A DNA stretch of 64,000 nucleotides. Source: Nocardioides marmotae. GTDB lineage: Bacteria; Actinomycetota; Actinomycetes; Propionibacteriales; Nocardioidaceae. The notes under the pieces are model-generated. The model made no database searches. It was not told the origin of the DNA and saw nothing but the letters and a program-made list of their open reading frames with translations. Position numbers and translations under genes: made by a program. Shown one piece after another: positions 48,869 through 57,628 of the stretch. The number at the start of each line of letters is the position of its first letter. The stretch's first letter is position 1. The stretch lies in contig NZ_CP053660.1 of assembly GCF_013177455.1 (NCBI RefSeq), positions 4,154,001 to 4,218,000 on the forward strand, read 5' to 3'.

Positions 48869-49714
48869 ATGGAGCTCGCCTTCTTCACCTCCGACGACGG
48901 CGAGAACCTCGTCGCCACCGACCTCGCGGTCAGCAGCTGGGGCAGCGACCACCTGCACGGCGTCGCGGTCAGCGGGGCGATGGCCCGGGCGCTGGAGCAG
49001 CGGATCGAGGCCGAGGGGCGCACCGACCTGCACCCCGCGCGCTACACCGCGGACCTGTTCCGCCCCGCCGGCCGGGCGCCGATGACCTTCACCACCGACG
49101 TGGTCCGGGTCGGCCCGCGGCTCGCGCTGATCGACGTCGTGGCGCACCAGGAGGGCCGGGCGGTCGCGCGGGCGAGCGCGCTGTTCCTCAAGCCGACCGG
49201 CTCCACCGAGGGCGAGGTGTGGTCCCCCGGCGGGCACCCCTCGCCGCCGCCGGAGGACGTCGCGCCGCCGACCACCGAGCCGCACGTGCCGTTCCTCCAC
49301 AGCGACGCCGGGTGGTCCCAGGACTTCCGCGAGCACCAGAACGCCTCCCGCAAGACCTCGTGGAACAGCGCCGTGCCGGTCGTCGCCGGCGAGCCCGCCA
49401 CCGCGTTCCAGGCCGCCGCCGCCATCGCCGACGGCGCCAGCCTGGTCACCAACTGGGGCACCCGCGGCGTCGAGCACATCAACACCGACATCACCCTGAC
49501 CCTCGTCCGCCGCCCGGCCGGCACCGAGATCGGGCTGCAGGCGGTCGACCGGCTCGAGCAGGACGGGATCGCCGTCGGCACCGCGTCGGTCTTCGACCGC
49601 GAGGGGCCGCTCGGCACGATCGTGCTCACCTCGCTGGCCAACGCCCGCCGCACCGTCGACCTCGGCAAGGAGCAGTGGGAGGACGACGGACGGCGTACGA
49701 CGTCGGGCGCCTGA
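48869..49714 (+). CDS. acyl-CoA thioesterase-like (double hot-dog) protein
   Basis: The 281-residue protein has two hot-dog-type halves: SSWGSDHLHGVAVSGAMARALEQR and HPARYTADLFRPAGRAPMTFTTDVVRVGPRLALIDVVAHQEGRAVARASALFL in the first, and ITLTLVRRPAGTEIGLQAVDRLEQDGIAVGTASVFDREG in the second. This fits the TesB-like thioesterase-family proteins of actinobacteria. The ATG at 48869 is chosen; AGGA is 8 nt upstream, and CAGGAT ends 7 nt before it. A start 9 nt earlier is too close to that site. It converges on zwf. Confidence 0.8.
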   Translation: MELAFFTSDDGENLVATDLAVSSWGSDHLHGVAVSGAMARALEQRIEAEGRTDLHPARYTADLFRPAGRAPMTFTTDVVRVGPRLALIDVVAHQEGRAVARASALFLKPTGSTEGEVWSPGGHPSPPPEDVAPPTTEPHVPFLHSDAGWSQDFREHQNASRKTSWNSAVPVVAGEPATAFQAAAAIADGASLVTNWGTRGVEHINTDITLTLVRRPAGTEIGLQAVDRLEQDGIAVGTASVFDREGPLGTIVLTSLANARRTVDLGKEQWEDDGRRTTSGA

Positions 49715-49742
49715 GCTCGATCCGAGCCTGACGTGCCCGGCG

Positions 49743-51212
49743 TCAGGCGTCGGTGCCGTCCGGGGCCGGCGTCCGCCAGCCGCGCTCGAACGGCAGCCGC
49801 CACGCGTTCGGCGCGACGAGCTGGTGGATCGCGTTCGGGCCCCACGTGCCGGGCTGGTAGGTCCGCACCGGCGGCGGCGTCTCGAGCAGCGCGGTCGACT
49901 TCTCCCACAGCGTCTCGATGCCCTCGGCGGTGGTGAACAGGGTGTGGTCCCCGCGCATCGCGTCGTGGATGAGCCGCTCGTAGGCCGCCAGCACGGCCGT
50001 GGAGGAGGACGTCTCGTGCGTGGCGAACTGCATCGAGAGCTTCTCCAGCTTCATCCCCGGGCCGGGCCGCTTGCCGTAGAACGACAGCGACATCCGCGAC
50101 TGGTCGGCGAGGTCGAAGGTCAGGTGGTCCGGGCCCTGCATGCCGGCCTGCGAGCCCGCGGGGAACATCGACAGCGGCGGCTCCTTGAACGCGATCGAGA
50201 TGATCCGGGCGCTCTCGGCGAGCTTCTTGCCGGTCCGCAGGTAGATCGGCACGCCGGCCCACCGCCAGTTGTCGATCTCGACCTTGAGCGCGATGAAGGT
50301 CTCGGTGTCGGAGTCGTCGGCGACCTCCTCCTTGCCGCGGTAGCCGGCGTACTGACCGCGCACCACGTCGTGGGGGTCGATCGCCTTCATCGAGCGGAAG
50401 ACCTTGTTCTTCTCGTCGCTGATCGGGTCCGGCTCCAGCGAGGTCGGCGGCTCCATCGCCATGAACGCCAGGACCTGCATCAGGTGGGTGACCACCATGT
50501 CGCGGTAGGCGCCGGTGGACTCGTAGAACTTGGTGCGGCCCTCGAGGCCGAGCGTCTCGGGGACGTCGATCTGGACGTGGTCGATGAAGTTGCGGTTCCA
50601 GATCGGCTCGAAGAGGCCGTTGGCGAACCGGAAGGCCAGGATGTTCTGGGCCGCCTCCTTGCCGAGGAAGTGGTCGATGCGGAAGATCTGCTGCTCGTCG
50701 AAGACCTCGTGCAGCTCGGCGTTGAGGTTGACCGCCGAGGCCAGGTCGGTGCCGAACGGCTTCTCCATCACGATCCGCGAGCGCTCCACCAGCCCGGCCT
50801 TGTCGAGCTGGTGGACGACGTCGAGGGCGGCCTTGGGCGGCACGCTGAGGTAGTGCAGCCGGCGCTTGCGCTCCTCGGGCCCGGGCAGGGTCTCCTCGGC
50901 GCGGGCGACCTCGTCGGCGAGCGCCTGCGGTCCGGCCGACTGCGGCAGGTAGCTCAGCAGGTTCCCGAACGGCGCCCAGCGGGCGTCGTCGATGGTGCCG
51001 TCGCCGAACTCCTCGCAGGCCTCGCGGGCGAAGGACTCGAAGTGGGCGGTGTCGACCTCCTCCAGGGAGGTGCCGACGATCCGGGTGTCGGCCAGCAGCC
51101 CGGCCTCGAAGAGGTGCAGCAGCCCGGGCAGCAGCTTGCGGCGGGACAGGTCGCCGGTGGCGCCGAACAGCACGATGACGTGCGGCTTGGCCAGGCTCTC
51201 GACGGTGCTCAC
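49743..51212 (-). CDS. zwf: glucose-6-phosphate 1-dehydrogenase
   Basis: The 489-residue enzyme has the coenzyme motif GATGDLSRRKLLPGL (about 14-28), the catalytic signature RIDHFLGKEAAQNI (about 180), KPFG, and the C-terminal substrate domain (YRDMVVTHLMQVLAFMAMEPP). It is the first step of the oxidative pentose phosphate path and makes NADPH. The GTG at 51212 is the start, overlapping the pabB stop (GTGA); a longer frame to 51266 runs into pabB. Placement behind folate genes rather than with tkt, tal and opcA is unusual and hints at a second zwf copy. Confidence 0.93.
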   Translation of the reverse strand: MSTVESLAKPHVIVLFGATGDLSRRKLLPGLLHLFEAGLLADTRIVGTSLEEVDTAHFESFAREACEEFGDGTIDDARWAPFGNLLSYLPQSAGPQALADEVARAEETLPGPEERKRRLHYLSVPPKAALDVVHQLDKAGLVERSRIVMEKPFGTDLASAVNLNAELHEVFDEQQIFRIDHFLGKEAAQNILAFRFANGLFEPIWNRNFIDHVQIDVPETLGLEGRTKFYESTGAYRDMVVTHLMQVLAFMAMEPPTSLEPDPISDEKNKVFRSMKAIDPHDVVRGQYAGYRGKEEVADDSDTETFIALKVEIDNWRWAGVPIYLRTGKKLAESARIISIAFKEPPLSMFPAGSQAGMQGPDHLTFDLADQSRMSLSFYGKRPGPGMKLEKLSMQFATHETSSSTAVLAAYERLIHDAMRGDHTLFTTAEGIETLWEKSTALLETPPPVRTYQPGTWGPNAIHQLVAPNAWRLPFERGWRTPAPDGTDA

Positions 51213-52471
51213 GGGGGGTTGCCTCCTCGGTCCGCGAAGACGGCGAGGAGCCGCTCCGCCTTCCATCGTGCCTCAGCGTGCTCGGACCCGACGTCGGAGT
51301 GGACGGTGACCCCGCCACCGGTACCCAGCTCCCACGAGCCGTCGCCGGCGGTGACCAGGCTGCGGATGACCACGCCGAGGTCCGCGGTGCCGTCGGCGGC
51401 GACCCGGCCGAACGCGCCGGCGTAGACCCCGCGCGGGGTGGCCTCGACCGCGTCGATGACCTCCATCGTCCGCCGCTTCGGCGCGCCGGTCATCGACCCG
51501 GCGGGGAAGAGCGCGCGCAGCGCACCGACGGTGGAGACCTCCGGGCGCAGCCGCCCGCGGACGGTCGAGACCAGCTGGTGCACGGTCGCGTAGGACTCCA
51601 CCTCCATCAGCGCCGGCACCTCGACCGAGCCGGGCGCGCACACGGAGGCCACGTCGTTGCGCAGCAGGTCGACGACCATGAGGTTCTCGGCGCGGTAGCG
51701 CTGCTCGGTCCGCAGCCGCTCGGCCGCCGCCGCGTCCTCGGCCGGCGTCGTGCCGCGCGGGGTGGTGCCCTTGATCGGCCGGGTCTCCAGGGTGCGCCCG
51801 CCGCCGGGGTCGGCCGTCACGGCGGCGTACCGCTCGGGGCTGCTGGAGAGCAGCCACGCCCGGGCGCCGGGCACGTCGTGCTGGAGGAAGCCGGCGTACG
51901 GCGCCGGGTTGAGCGCGCGCAGCCGGAGGTAAGCCGTCACCGGGTCCACCGCGTCGGCGACCCGCTCGCGGTGGGTCAGGTTGACCTCGTAGCTGTGCCC
52001 GCCGCGCAGCGCCTCCTGCACCTTCTCGAAGGCCTCGACGTACCACCCGGGCGCCGGCGCGGCGGCGGGCGGCACGGTGCGCGCGGCTGCCGGCGCCGAC
52101 CCGGCGGGGGCGACCCGGCGGACGTGGGAGGGCCGCATCCACACCGCGTCGGGCACTCCCTGCGCCGGCCGGGCCGGCAGGTCCGGGCGGCAGGCGTAGC
52201 CGAGGTAGCCGAACCACTGGTCCTCCGGCGAGCCGGCGGCGAGCTCGGCCTCGAGCACCGCGAAGACGTCCGCACCCTCGGCGACCACCTCGGACCGGCC
52301 CCCGGCGTGCCGGGTGACCGTGCGGGTGGCGGCGGCGTAGGACAGCGAGACGTCGTCGTCGGTGAGCCACCCCAGCATCGACCCGGCCTCGAACCAGAAG
52401 CAGCGCCGGTGGGCCGCGGCGACCTCGGCGAACGCCCGCTCGGCCACTGCGTCCCCGGTCCGGCCGGTCAC
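51209..52471 (-). CDS. pabB: aminodeoxychorismate synthase component I
   Basis: The 420-residue chorismate-binding enzyme shows the MST-family C-terminal signatures ETRPIKGTTPRG, LMVVDLLRNDVASVC, GSMTGAPKRRTMEVID and a GTGGGVTVHSD end. The RPIKGT-type motif carries the Lys that forms the adduct in PabB, separating it from TrpE. It converts chorismate to aminodeoxychorismate with ammonia from PabA. Its GTG start overlaps the pabA stop by 4 bp. Confidence 0.88.
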   Translation of the reverse strand: MTGRTGDAVAERAFAEVAAAHRRCFWFEAGSMLGWLTDDDVSLSYAAATRTVTRHAGGRSEVVAEGADVFAVLEAELAAGSPEDQWFGYLGYACRPDLPARPAQGVPDAVWMRPSHVRRVAPAGSAPAAARTVPPAAAPAPGWYVEAFEKVQEALRGGHSYEVNLTHRERVADAVDPVTAYLRLRALNPAPYAGFLQHDVPGARAWLLSSSPERYAAVTADPGGGRTLETRPIKGTTPRGTTPAEDAAAAERLRTEQRYRAENLMVVDLLRNDVASVCAPGSVEVPALMEVESYATVHQLVSTVRGRLRPEVSTVGALRALFPAGSMTGAPKRRTMEVIDAVEATPRGVYAGAFGRVAADGTADLGVVIRSLVTAGDGSWELGTGGGVTVHSDVGSEHAEARWKAERLLAVFADRGGNPP

Positions 52472-53037
52472 GTCGGCCCCGCGAGGAAGGAGGCGACGAT
52501 CCGCAGGCCGTGCTCGGAGAGCACCGACTCGGGGTGGAACTGCACGCCCTCGAGCGGCAGCGTGCGGTGTCGCACGCCCATGACGGTGCCGTCCTCGCAG
52601 CGGGCGGTCACCTCGAGGCAGTCGGGCACGACGGTGGCGGCCAGCGAGTGGTAGCGGACCGCGGCGAACCCCTGCGGCAGGCCGGCCAGCACGCCGCGGC
52701 CGTCGTGGGTCACGTGCGCCACGACGCCGTGGGCGGGCTCGACCCGCTCCACGCGACCGCCGTACGCCGCCACGAGCCCCTGCATGCCCAGGCACACGCC
52801 CAGCACCGGCCGGGTCGCGGCCCGGAGGACCTCCCGACCGACGCCGAAGTCCGCCGGGTCGTCGGGGCGGCCCGGCCCCGGCGAGAGCACCACCCGCTCG
52901 TGGGCGAGCACCTCGGCCGCGGTCACCTCGTCGTGCTGGACCACCCGCGGGAGGGCGCCGGTGACCTGGGCGAGCAGGTCGACGAGGTTCCAGGTGTAGG
53001 AGTCGTGGTGGTCGACCACCACCACGTCCGGGGCCAC
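52468..53037 (-). CDS. pabA: aminodeoxychorismate synthase component II (glutamine amidotransferase)
   Basis: The 189-residue class I glutamine amidotransferase has VVDHHDSYTWNLVDLL at the start, SPGPGRPDD, the nucleophile Cys in GVCLGMQGL (about 76) and the catalytic His-Glu in VQFHPESVLSEHG. It gives ammonia to PabB. The GTG at 53037 lies 4 bp from the stop of the PhzE-type gene upstream, so the order is phzE-like, pabA, pabB, zwf. Confidence 0.9.
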   Translation of the reverse strand: MAPDVVVVDHHDSYTWNLVDLLAQVTGALPRVVQHDEVTAAEVLAHERVVLSPGPGRPDDPADFGVGREVLRAATRPVLGVCLGMQGLVAAYGGRVERVEPAHGVVAHVTHDGRGVLAGLPQGFAAVRYHSLAATVVPDCLEVTARCEDGTVMGVRHRTLPLEGVQFHPESVLSEHGLRIVASFLAGPT

Positions 53038-53041
53038 GGCC

Positions 53042-54967
53042 TCAGGCGTCCCCGGGCCGGTCGAGCAGCAGCGCGACGACGTAGTCGTGCAGCAGGTCGT
53101 AGCCGCGCTCGGTGAGGATCGACTCGGCGTGGAACTGGATGCCGCGGTAGTGCGGGCCCGCCAGGTGGTGCACGTCACCGGTCGCGGGGTCGGTGTCGAC
53201 CCGCACGCCCTCGGGCAGCGCGTCGCCGTCGCCGACCCGCCCCACGAAGGTGTTGTAGAAGCCGACCCGCTCGGTGCGGCCCTCGAGGGTCACCGGCGAC
53301 TGGGTGCCCTGGAAGACGATGTCCTTGTAGGCCAGCGGGATGCCGAGCTCGTGGCAGAGCGCCTGGTGGCCCAGGCAGACCGCGAGGAACGGCCGCTCCT
53401 TCGCGAGCAGCTCCGCGACGGCGGCGCGCAGGTTGGCCATCTTGGGGTCGGCGTCGTCGCGCGGGTCGCCCGGGCCCGGCCCGACGATGACCAGGTCGAA
53501 GCCGTCGAGGCACCCGGCGACGTACTCCTCGTGGCGGACGACGGTGCTGGTCATGCCGAGCACGCCGAGGACGTGGCGCAGCATGTTCACGAAGTCGTCC
53601 TCGCCGTCGAGGATCACCGCGCTGCGGCCGGCCAGCCGCGGGTCGGGGGCCGAGCCGCCCTGGTCGGTGAGCCAGAACGAGGAGAGCCGCCGGTTGCGGG
53701 CGTTGAGCGCGAGCAGGACGTCCTCGTCGTTGACCAGCTCCGCGACGTTGACGTCCGGGGTCGGGGCGGCGGGGACCAGGCCGAAGGCGCTGAGGATGCC
53801 GCCGGCCTTGGCGTGGGTCTCCGCGACCTCGTACGCCGCGTCGGAGTCGCGCACCAGCGTCGCGCCGGCGGTCACCTTGAGGTTGCCGTCGAGGTCGACG
53901 TCGGCGGTGCGGATGACGATCGGGCTGTCCACGACCGGCCCGCCCTCGGGGTCGCGGCCCAGCACGGCCAGCGCGGCGCCGTAGTAGCCGCGCCCCTCGG
54001 TCTCGTAGGCCTTGATCAGCCGGCAGGCGTTCTCCACCGGGCTGCCGGTGACGGTCGCGGCGTACATCGTGTCGCGCAGGACCTCGCGGGGGTCGCGGTC
54101 GGTGCGGCCGGCGAGGAGGTACTCGGTGTGGACGAGGCGGCTCATCGGCTTCAGGAACGGCCCGAGCACCTGGCCGCCCTGGTTGCAGATGTCGCACATC
54201 ATCTTCAGCTCCTCGTCGACGACCATGAAGAGCTCATAGATCTCCTTCTCGTCGCGCAGGAACTCCAGCAGCCCTCCCTTGACGTCGGCGTCGGGCTCGC
54301 GGGGGATGCGGAAGGTGCCGCTGATCGGGTTCATCCGCACGTCGCCGCCGTGGATCGACACGTGTCGCTCGGGGCTGGCGCCGATCAGGTAGCGGTCGCC
54401 GGTGAAGAACAGGAAGGTCCAGTACGCCCCGCGCTCGCGCTCGAGCAGGCGGCGGAAGACCGCGAGGGCCGCCTCGGCGCCCCAGGCGTCGACCTTCGCG
54501 CGGTAGTGGCGGCCGACGACGAGGTTGGCGCCCTCGCCCTGGCCGATCTCGTCGCGGATGATCGCCTCGACGAGCCGGCCGTACTCCTCGTCGTCGGTCT
54601 CGAAGCCGCCGCGGTCGGCGAAGGTCACCTCGACCTCGTCGATCGCCTCGACCACCTCGGCGACGGAGAACTCCAGCTCGGTCTCCACGTCGACGACCAC
54701 CAGCGGGGTGCCGTCGTCGTGGGCCTCGAAGCCCCGCTCGGCCACCTGCCGGAACGGCACCGCGAGCAGCCGGTCGGCGATGTGGCCCGCCTCCGGCACA
54801 CCCTCCTCCAGCGGTACGTCGAGCAGCGACTCGACCACCGAGCGCTTGCCGCCGACGAGGCCGACGCTGTCGCGGTCACCCGCCCGCGTCGAGCGCCGGA
54901 TGATCGCCCACGCCTCGTGCCCCTGGAGCGCGGCGATGGCGTCCCGGGCGTTCGGCGTGCTCGTCAT
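53042..54967 (-). CDS. PhzE-type fused anthranilate synthase-family enzyme (2-amino-2-deoxyisochorismate synthase-like)
   Basis: The 641-residue fusion has an MST chorismate-converting domain (about 1-410) and a glutamine amidotransferase domain (about 440-640; Cys in FLAVCLGHQ, His-Glu in GIQFHAESILTERG). Segments such as VPFRQVAERGFEAHDDGTPLV, IGQGEGANLVVGRHY and GAYWTFLFFTGDRYLIGASPERH match PhzE rather than TrpE, and the tryptophan-feedback LLES motif is absent. PhzE makes 2-amino-2-deoxyisochorismate. No other phenazine genes are present, so the product's fate is unknown. It is followed closely by pabA and pabB. Confidence 0.85.
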   Translation of the reverse strand: MTSTPNARDAIAALQGHEAWAIIRRSTRAGDRDSVGLVGGKRSVVESLLDVPLEEGVPEAGHIADRLLAVPFRQVAERGFEAHDDGTPLVVVDVETELEFSVAEVVEAIDEVEVTFADRGGFETDDEEYGRLVEAIIRDEIGQGEGANLVVGRHYRAKVDAWGAEAALAVFRRLLERERGAYWTFLFFTGDRYLIGASPERHVSIHGGDVRMNPISGTFRIPREPDADVKGGLLEFLRDEKEIYELFMVVDEELKMMCDICNQGGQVLGPFLKPMSRLVHTEYLLAGRTDRDPREVLRDTMYAATVTGSPVENACRLIKAYETEGRGYYGAALAVLGRDPEGGPVVDSPIVIRTADVDLDGNLKVTAGATLVRDSDAAYEVAETHAKAGGILSAFGLVPAAPTPDVNVAELVNDEDVLLALNARNRRLSSFWLTDQGGSAPDPRLAGRSAVILDGEDDFVNMLRHVLGVLGMTSTVVRHEEYVAGCLDGFDLVIVGPGPGDPRDDADPKMANLRAAVAELLAKERPFLAVCLGHQALCHELGIPLAYKDIVFQGTQSPVTLEGRTERVGFYNTFVGRVGDGDALPEGVRVDTDPATGDVHHLAGPHYRGIQFHAESILTERGYDLLHDYVVALLLDRPGDA

Positions 54968-55013
54968 GGCGCGAACTCTAGTTGTCGCCCGCGGGTCTCC
55001 TTGCCCCGTCGCC

Positions 55014-55226
55014 GCTGGTTGAGCAGCCAAGGCCCGCACCGCCTGCTCGCACCGCTGGTTGAGCAGCGAAGGCCCGCACCGCTGGTTGAGCAGCGAAGGC
55101 CGTCTGACGGCCTGAGCGTGTCGAAACCCGGTGAGGGGCGCACGGCCTCGGCCACGGTCACCGGGTTTCGACACAGCTCGCTGGCGCTCGCCTGCTCAAC
55201 CAGCGGGGGCCGCCTGCTCGACCAGC
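55014..55226. repeat. dispersed extragenic palindromic element (TGGTTGAGCAGC / TTTCGACAC family)
   Basis: GCTGGTTGAGCAG occurs at 55014, 55054 and 55081, and its reverse complement at 55192-55204, with a variant at 55214-55226. Inside lies a perfect 17-bp inverted pair (55118-55134 and 55158-55174, GTGTCGAAACCCGGTGA). The right half is homologous to three copies at 61.3-61.8 kb. It fills the gap between helD and the PhzE-type gene. Confidence 0.85.
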
Positions 55227-55233
55227 GGCGACG

Positions 55234-57459
55234 TCAGCTGATCGTGGTGAGCAGCTGGGTGGCGCGGGTGAGCACGACGTACAGCGTGGCGCGGCCGGTG
55301 AGCGACTCGTCCTCGATCTCCTGGGGGCGGACGACGACGATCCCGTCGAACTCCAGGCCCTTGGTGTCGAGGCCGGTGAGCACGACGACGCGGTCCTCCC
55401 CCGAGGGGGTCACCGAGGAGTCGACGGCGGCGCGCGCGCTGGGCGCGGCGTCGGCGAGCTCGGGCCAGGAGGCCAACCAGGAGTTGACCTCCGAGCGGCG
55501 GGCGACCGGCACGACGATGCCGACGGTGCCGCCGACCCGGCCCGCGACGTCGACGACGGCCTCGCGGGTGGCGGCCTCGAGGTCGGCCACCCCGGTCACC
55601 TCGACCGGCTCGACGCCGGTGGAGCGGACCGCGGTGGGCAGGTCGGCGTCGAGCCCGACGCGGCGGGCGTAGGCCTCGGCGTAGGCGTAGATCTCCGCGG
55701 AGTTGCGGTAGTTCGTCGAGAGGTGGAAGGAGTGGATCCGCTTGCCCTCGAGCGCCTCGGCGCGGGCGGCCTCGGCCTCCTCCCGCACCGGCCAGGACGA
55801 CTGGGCGGGGTCCCCGACGATGGTCCAGGAGGCGGCGCGGCCGCGGCGGCCGACCATCCGCCACTGCATCGGGGTGAGGTCCTGGGCCTCGTCGACGAGC
55901 ACGTGGGCGAAGCCGTCGTCCTCGATCCGGTGCTGCGGCGGGGCCCAGGCGCGGCCGGAGGGGGCGTACTCGCGGTCGGCGGCGGTGGTGAGCTCCTGCA
56001 GGTCGACCGCGCCCTCGATGACCGCGAGCGGGTCGTCGCGGTCGTCCTCGGGCTTGGCCGGCACGTCGCCGAGGGCGTAGCGCAGCTCGTCGAGGAGCGC
56101 GACGTCGGCGACCGAGAGGTCCGAGGCGCCGGACCACGACTTGAGCAGCAGCCGCTGCTCCTCGGCGCTGACCACGCCCTCGCCGACCCGGGCCAGGATG
56201 TCGGGGTCGCGCAGCCAGCCGAGCACGGTCGGGGCGTCCAGCGGCGGCCACCAGGCGACGGCGAAGTCGACGAACCGCTGGTCGGAGAGCATCTCCTCCT
56301 GGAACGACTCGCGCCCGCGGTCCCGGCCGCGCTCGCCACGCACCTGCCGCCACATCGCGTCGAGCAGCGTGGGGGCGACCCGCGGCAGCTGCTTGTTGCG
56401 GCGGCCCTGCGACATCAGCTGGCGACGCAGCCGACCCAGCAGGCCGCGGTCCAGGACGATCGTGTCGTCGCGGTAGAAGATGCGGAACTCGGTGGGGCTG
56501 CCCGGGGCCTGCTGCCGCGCCGTACGCCGCATGAGCTCGGCCATCCGCGCCGCGCCCTTGACGTCGGCGACCGCCGGCTCGTCGTGGCGGGTGGCGCGGA
56601 CGCCGTCGACGACCTCGCCGAGCGAGCGCAGCGCGACGGCGGTCTCGCCGAGGCTGGGCAGCACCCGCTCGATGTAGCGCATGAACACCCCGCTGGGGCC
56701 GACGACGAGCACGCCGCCGGTCTCGTAGCGGCGCCGCTCGGTGTAGAGCAGGAACGCCGCGCGGTGCAGCGCGACGACCGTCTTGCCGGTGCCGGGGCCG
56801 CCGGAGATCGTGACGACGCCCTTGGAGGGCGCACGGATCGCCTTGTCCTGCTCGGCCTGGATGGTCGCGACGATCGAGTGCATCGACCGGTCCCGGGCGC
56901 GGGAGAGCTGCGCCATCAGCGCGCCCTCGCCGACGATCGGCAGGTCGAGGCCGGAGCGCTCCAGCGCGTCGGCGTCGAGCAGCTCGTCCTCGACGCCGAC
57001 GACCTGCGGGCCGGTGCAGCGCAGCACCCGGCGGCGGATGACGTGGTGCGGCTCGGCGGCCGTGGCCTGGTAGAACACCGCGGCCGCGGGCGCCCGCCAG
57101 TCGATCAGCAGGGAGTCGCGGTCGGCGTCGCGCAGGCCGATCCGGCCGACGTACCGGGGCGCGGTGTCGACCTCGGGCTCGAGGTCGAGCCGGCCGAAGA
57201 CCAGGCCCTCGTGGGCGGCGTCGAGCTGGGCGATCCGCTTCGCGGCCTGGAAGACCATCGCGTCGCGCTCGACGAGGCCGCCCTCGTGGCCGAGGCGGCC
57301 ACGCTGGTGGCCCTCCTGGGCGAGCTGCCGCGCCGCGTCGGCCGACTCGCTCAGCTGTCGGTAGACGCGGTCGACGAATGCCTGCTCCGCCGCGACCTCC
57401 CGCTCCGCGACGTGCTGGTCCTGCTGGTCGTGCTGGCTGGCTGCTGCTGCTTCCGACAA
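55234..57459 (-). CDS. helD: HelD-type UvrD/Rep-family ATPase (RNA polymerase recycling factor)
   Basis: The 741-residue helicase-like ATPase has an N-terminal coiled-coil arm (about 1-90), Walker A GGPGTGKTVVALH (about 216), Walker B VLVDEAQDLTPMQW, motif III GDPAQSSW, NYRNSAEIYAYA and the C-terminal GLDTKGLEFDGIVVVRP and TRATQLL. This is the HelD layout, in which the protein enters RNA polymerase channels and frees stalled or drug-bound enzyme. Streptomyces HelR and mycobacterial HelD are relatives. The start is a TTG at 57457-57459, backed by GGAG 8 nt upstream; no ATG or GTG fits. Confidence 0.88.
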   Translation of the reverse strand: MSEAAAASQHDQQDQHVAEREVAAEQAFVDRVYRQLSESADAARQLAQEGHQRGRLGHEGGLVERDAMVFQAAKRIAQLDAAHEGLVFGRLDLEPEVDTAPRYVGRIGLRDADRDSLLIDWRAPAAAVFYQATAAEPHHVIRRRVLRCTGPQVVGVEDELLDADALERSGLDLPIVGEGALMAQLSRARDRSMHSIVATIQAEQDKAIRAPSKGVVTISGGPGTGKTVVALHRAAFLLYTERRRYETGGVLVVGPSGVFMRYIERVLPSLGETAVALRSLGEVVDGVRATRHDEPAVADVKGAARMAELMRRTARQQAPGSPTEFRIFYRDDTIVLDRGLLGRLRRQLMSQGRRNKQLPRVAPTLLDAMWRQVRGERGRDRGRESFQEEMLSDQRFVDFAVAWWPPLDAPTVLGWLRDPDILARVGEGVVSAEEQRLLLKSWSGASDLSVADVALLDELRYALGDVPAKPEDDRDDPLAVIEGAVDLQELTTAADREYAPSGRAWAPPQHRIEDDGFAHVLVDEAQDLTPMQWRMVGRRGRAASWTIVGDPAQSSWPVREEAEAARAEALEGKRIHSFHLSTNYRNSAEIYAYAEAYARRVGLDADLPTAVRSTGVEPVEVTGVADLEAATREAVVDVAGRVGGTVGIVVPVARRSEVNSWLASWPELADAAPSARAAVDSSVTPSGEDRVVVLTGLDTKGLEFDGIVVVRPQEIEDESLTGRATLYVVLTRATQLLTTIS

Positions 57460-57628
57460 CGCTCGGTCTCCACTCGTGCGACGTCCCCGCTGGCTCCGCC
57501 ACCCGGTCGTCGCACCCGGAGCGGCAAGTCCTCAAGCCTAACCGGGCCCGCCCGGGCTCGCCGACCGGTTCACCAGAACGTCGCGTGCGGGGGCCCCGAC
57601 GCCGCCGCGCTGTGCGATCCTGCCCGCC

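Noticed and set aside
53042..54967. Phenazine biosynthesis cluster
   Set aside because: Only the PhzE-type gene is present; no phzA/B/D/F/G-like genes occur in the window.
57460..57628. Rifamycin-associated promoter element before helD
   Set aside because: I searched the gap by eye for the long GGGGCTTGC-type inverted repeat and found none.
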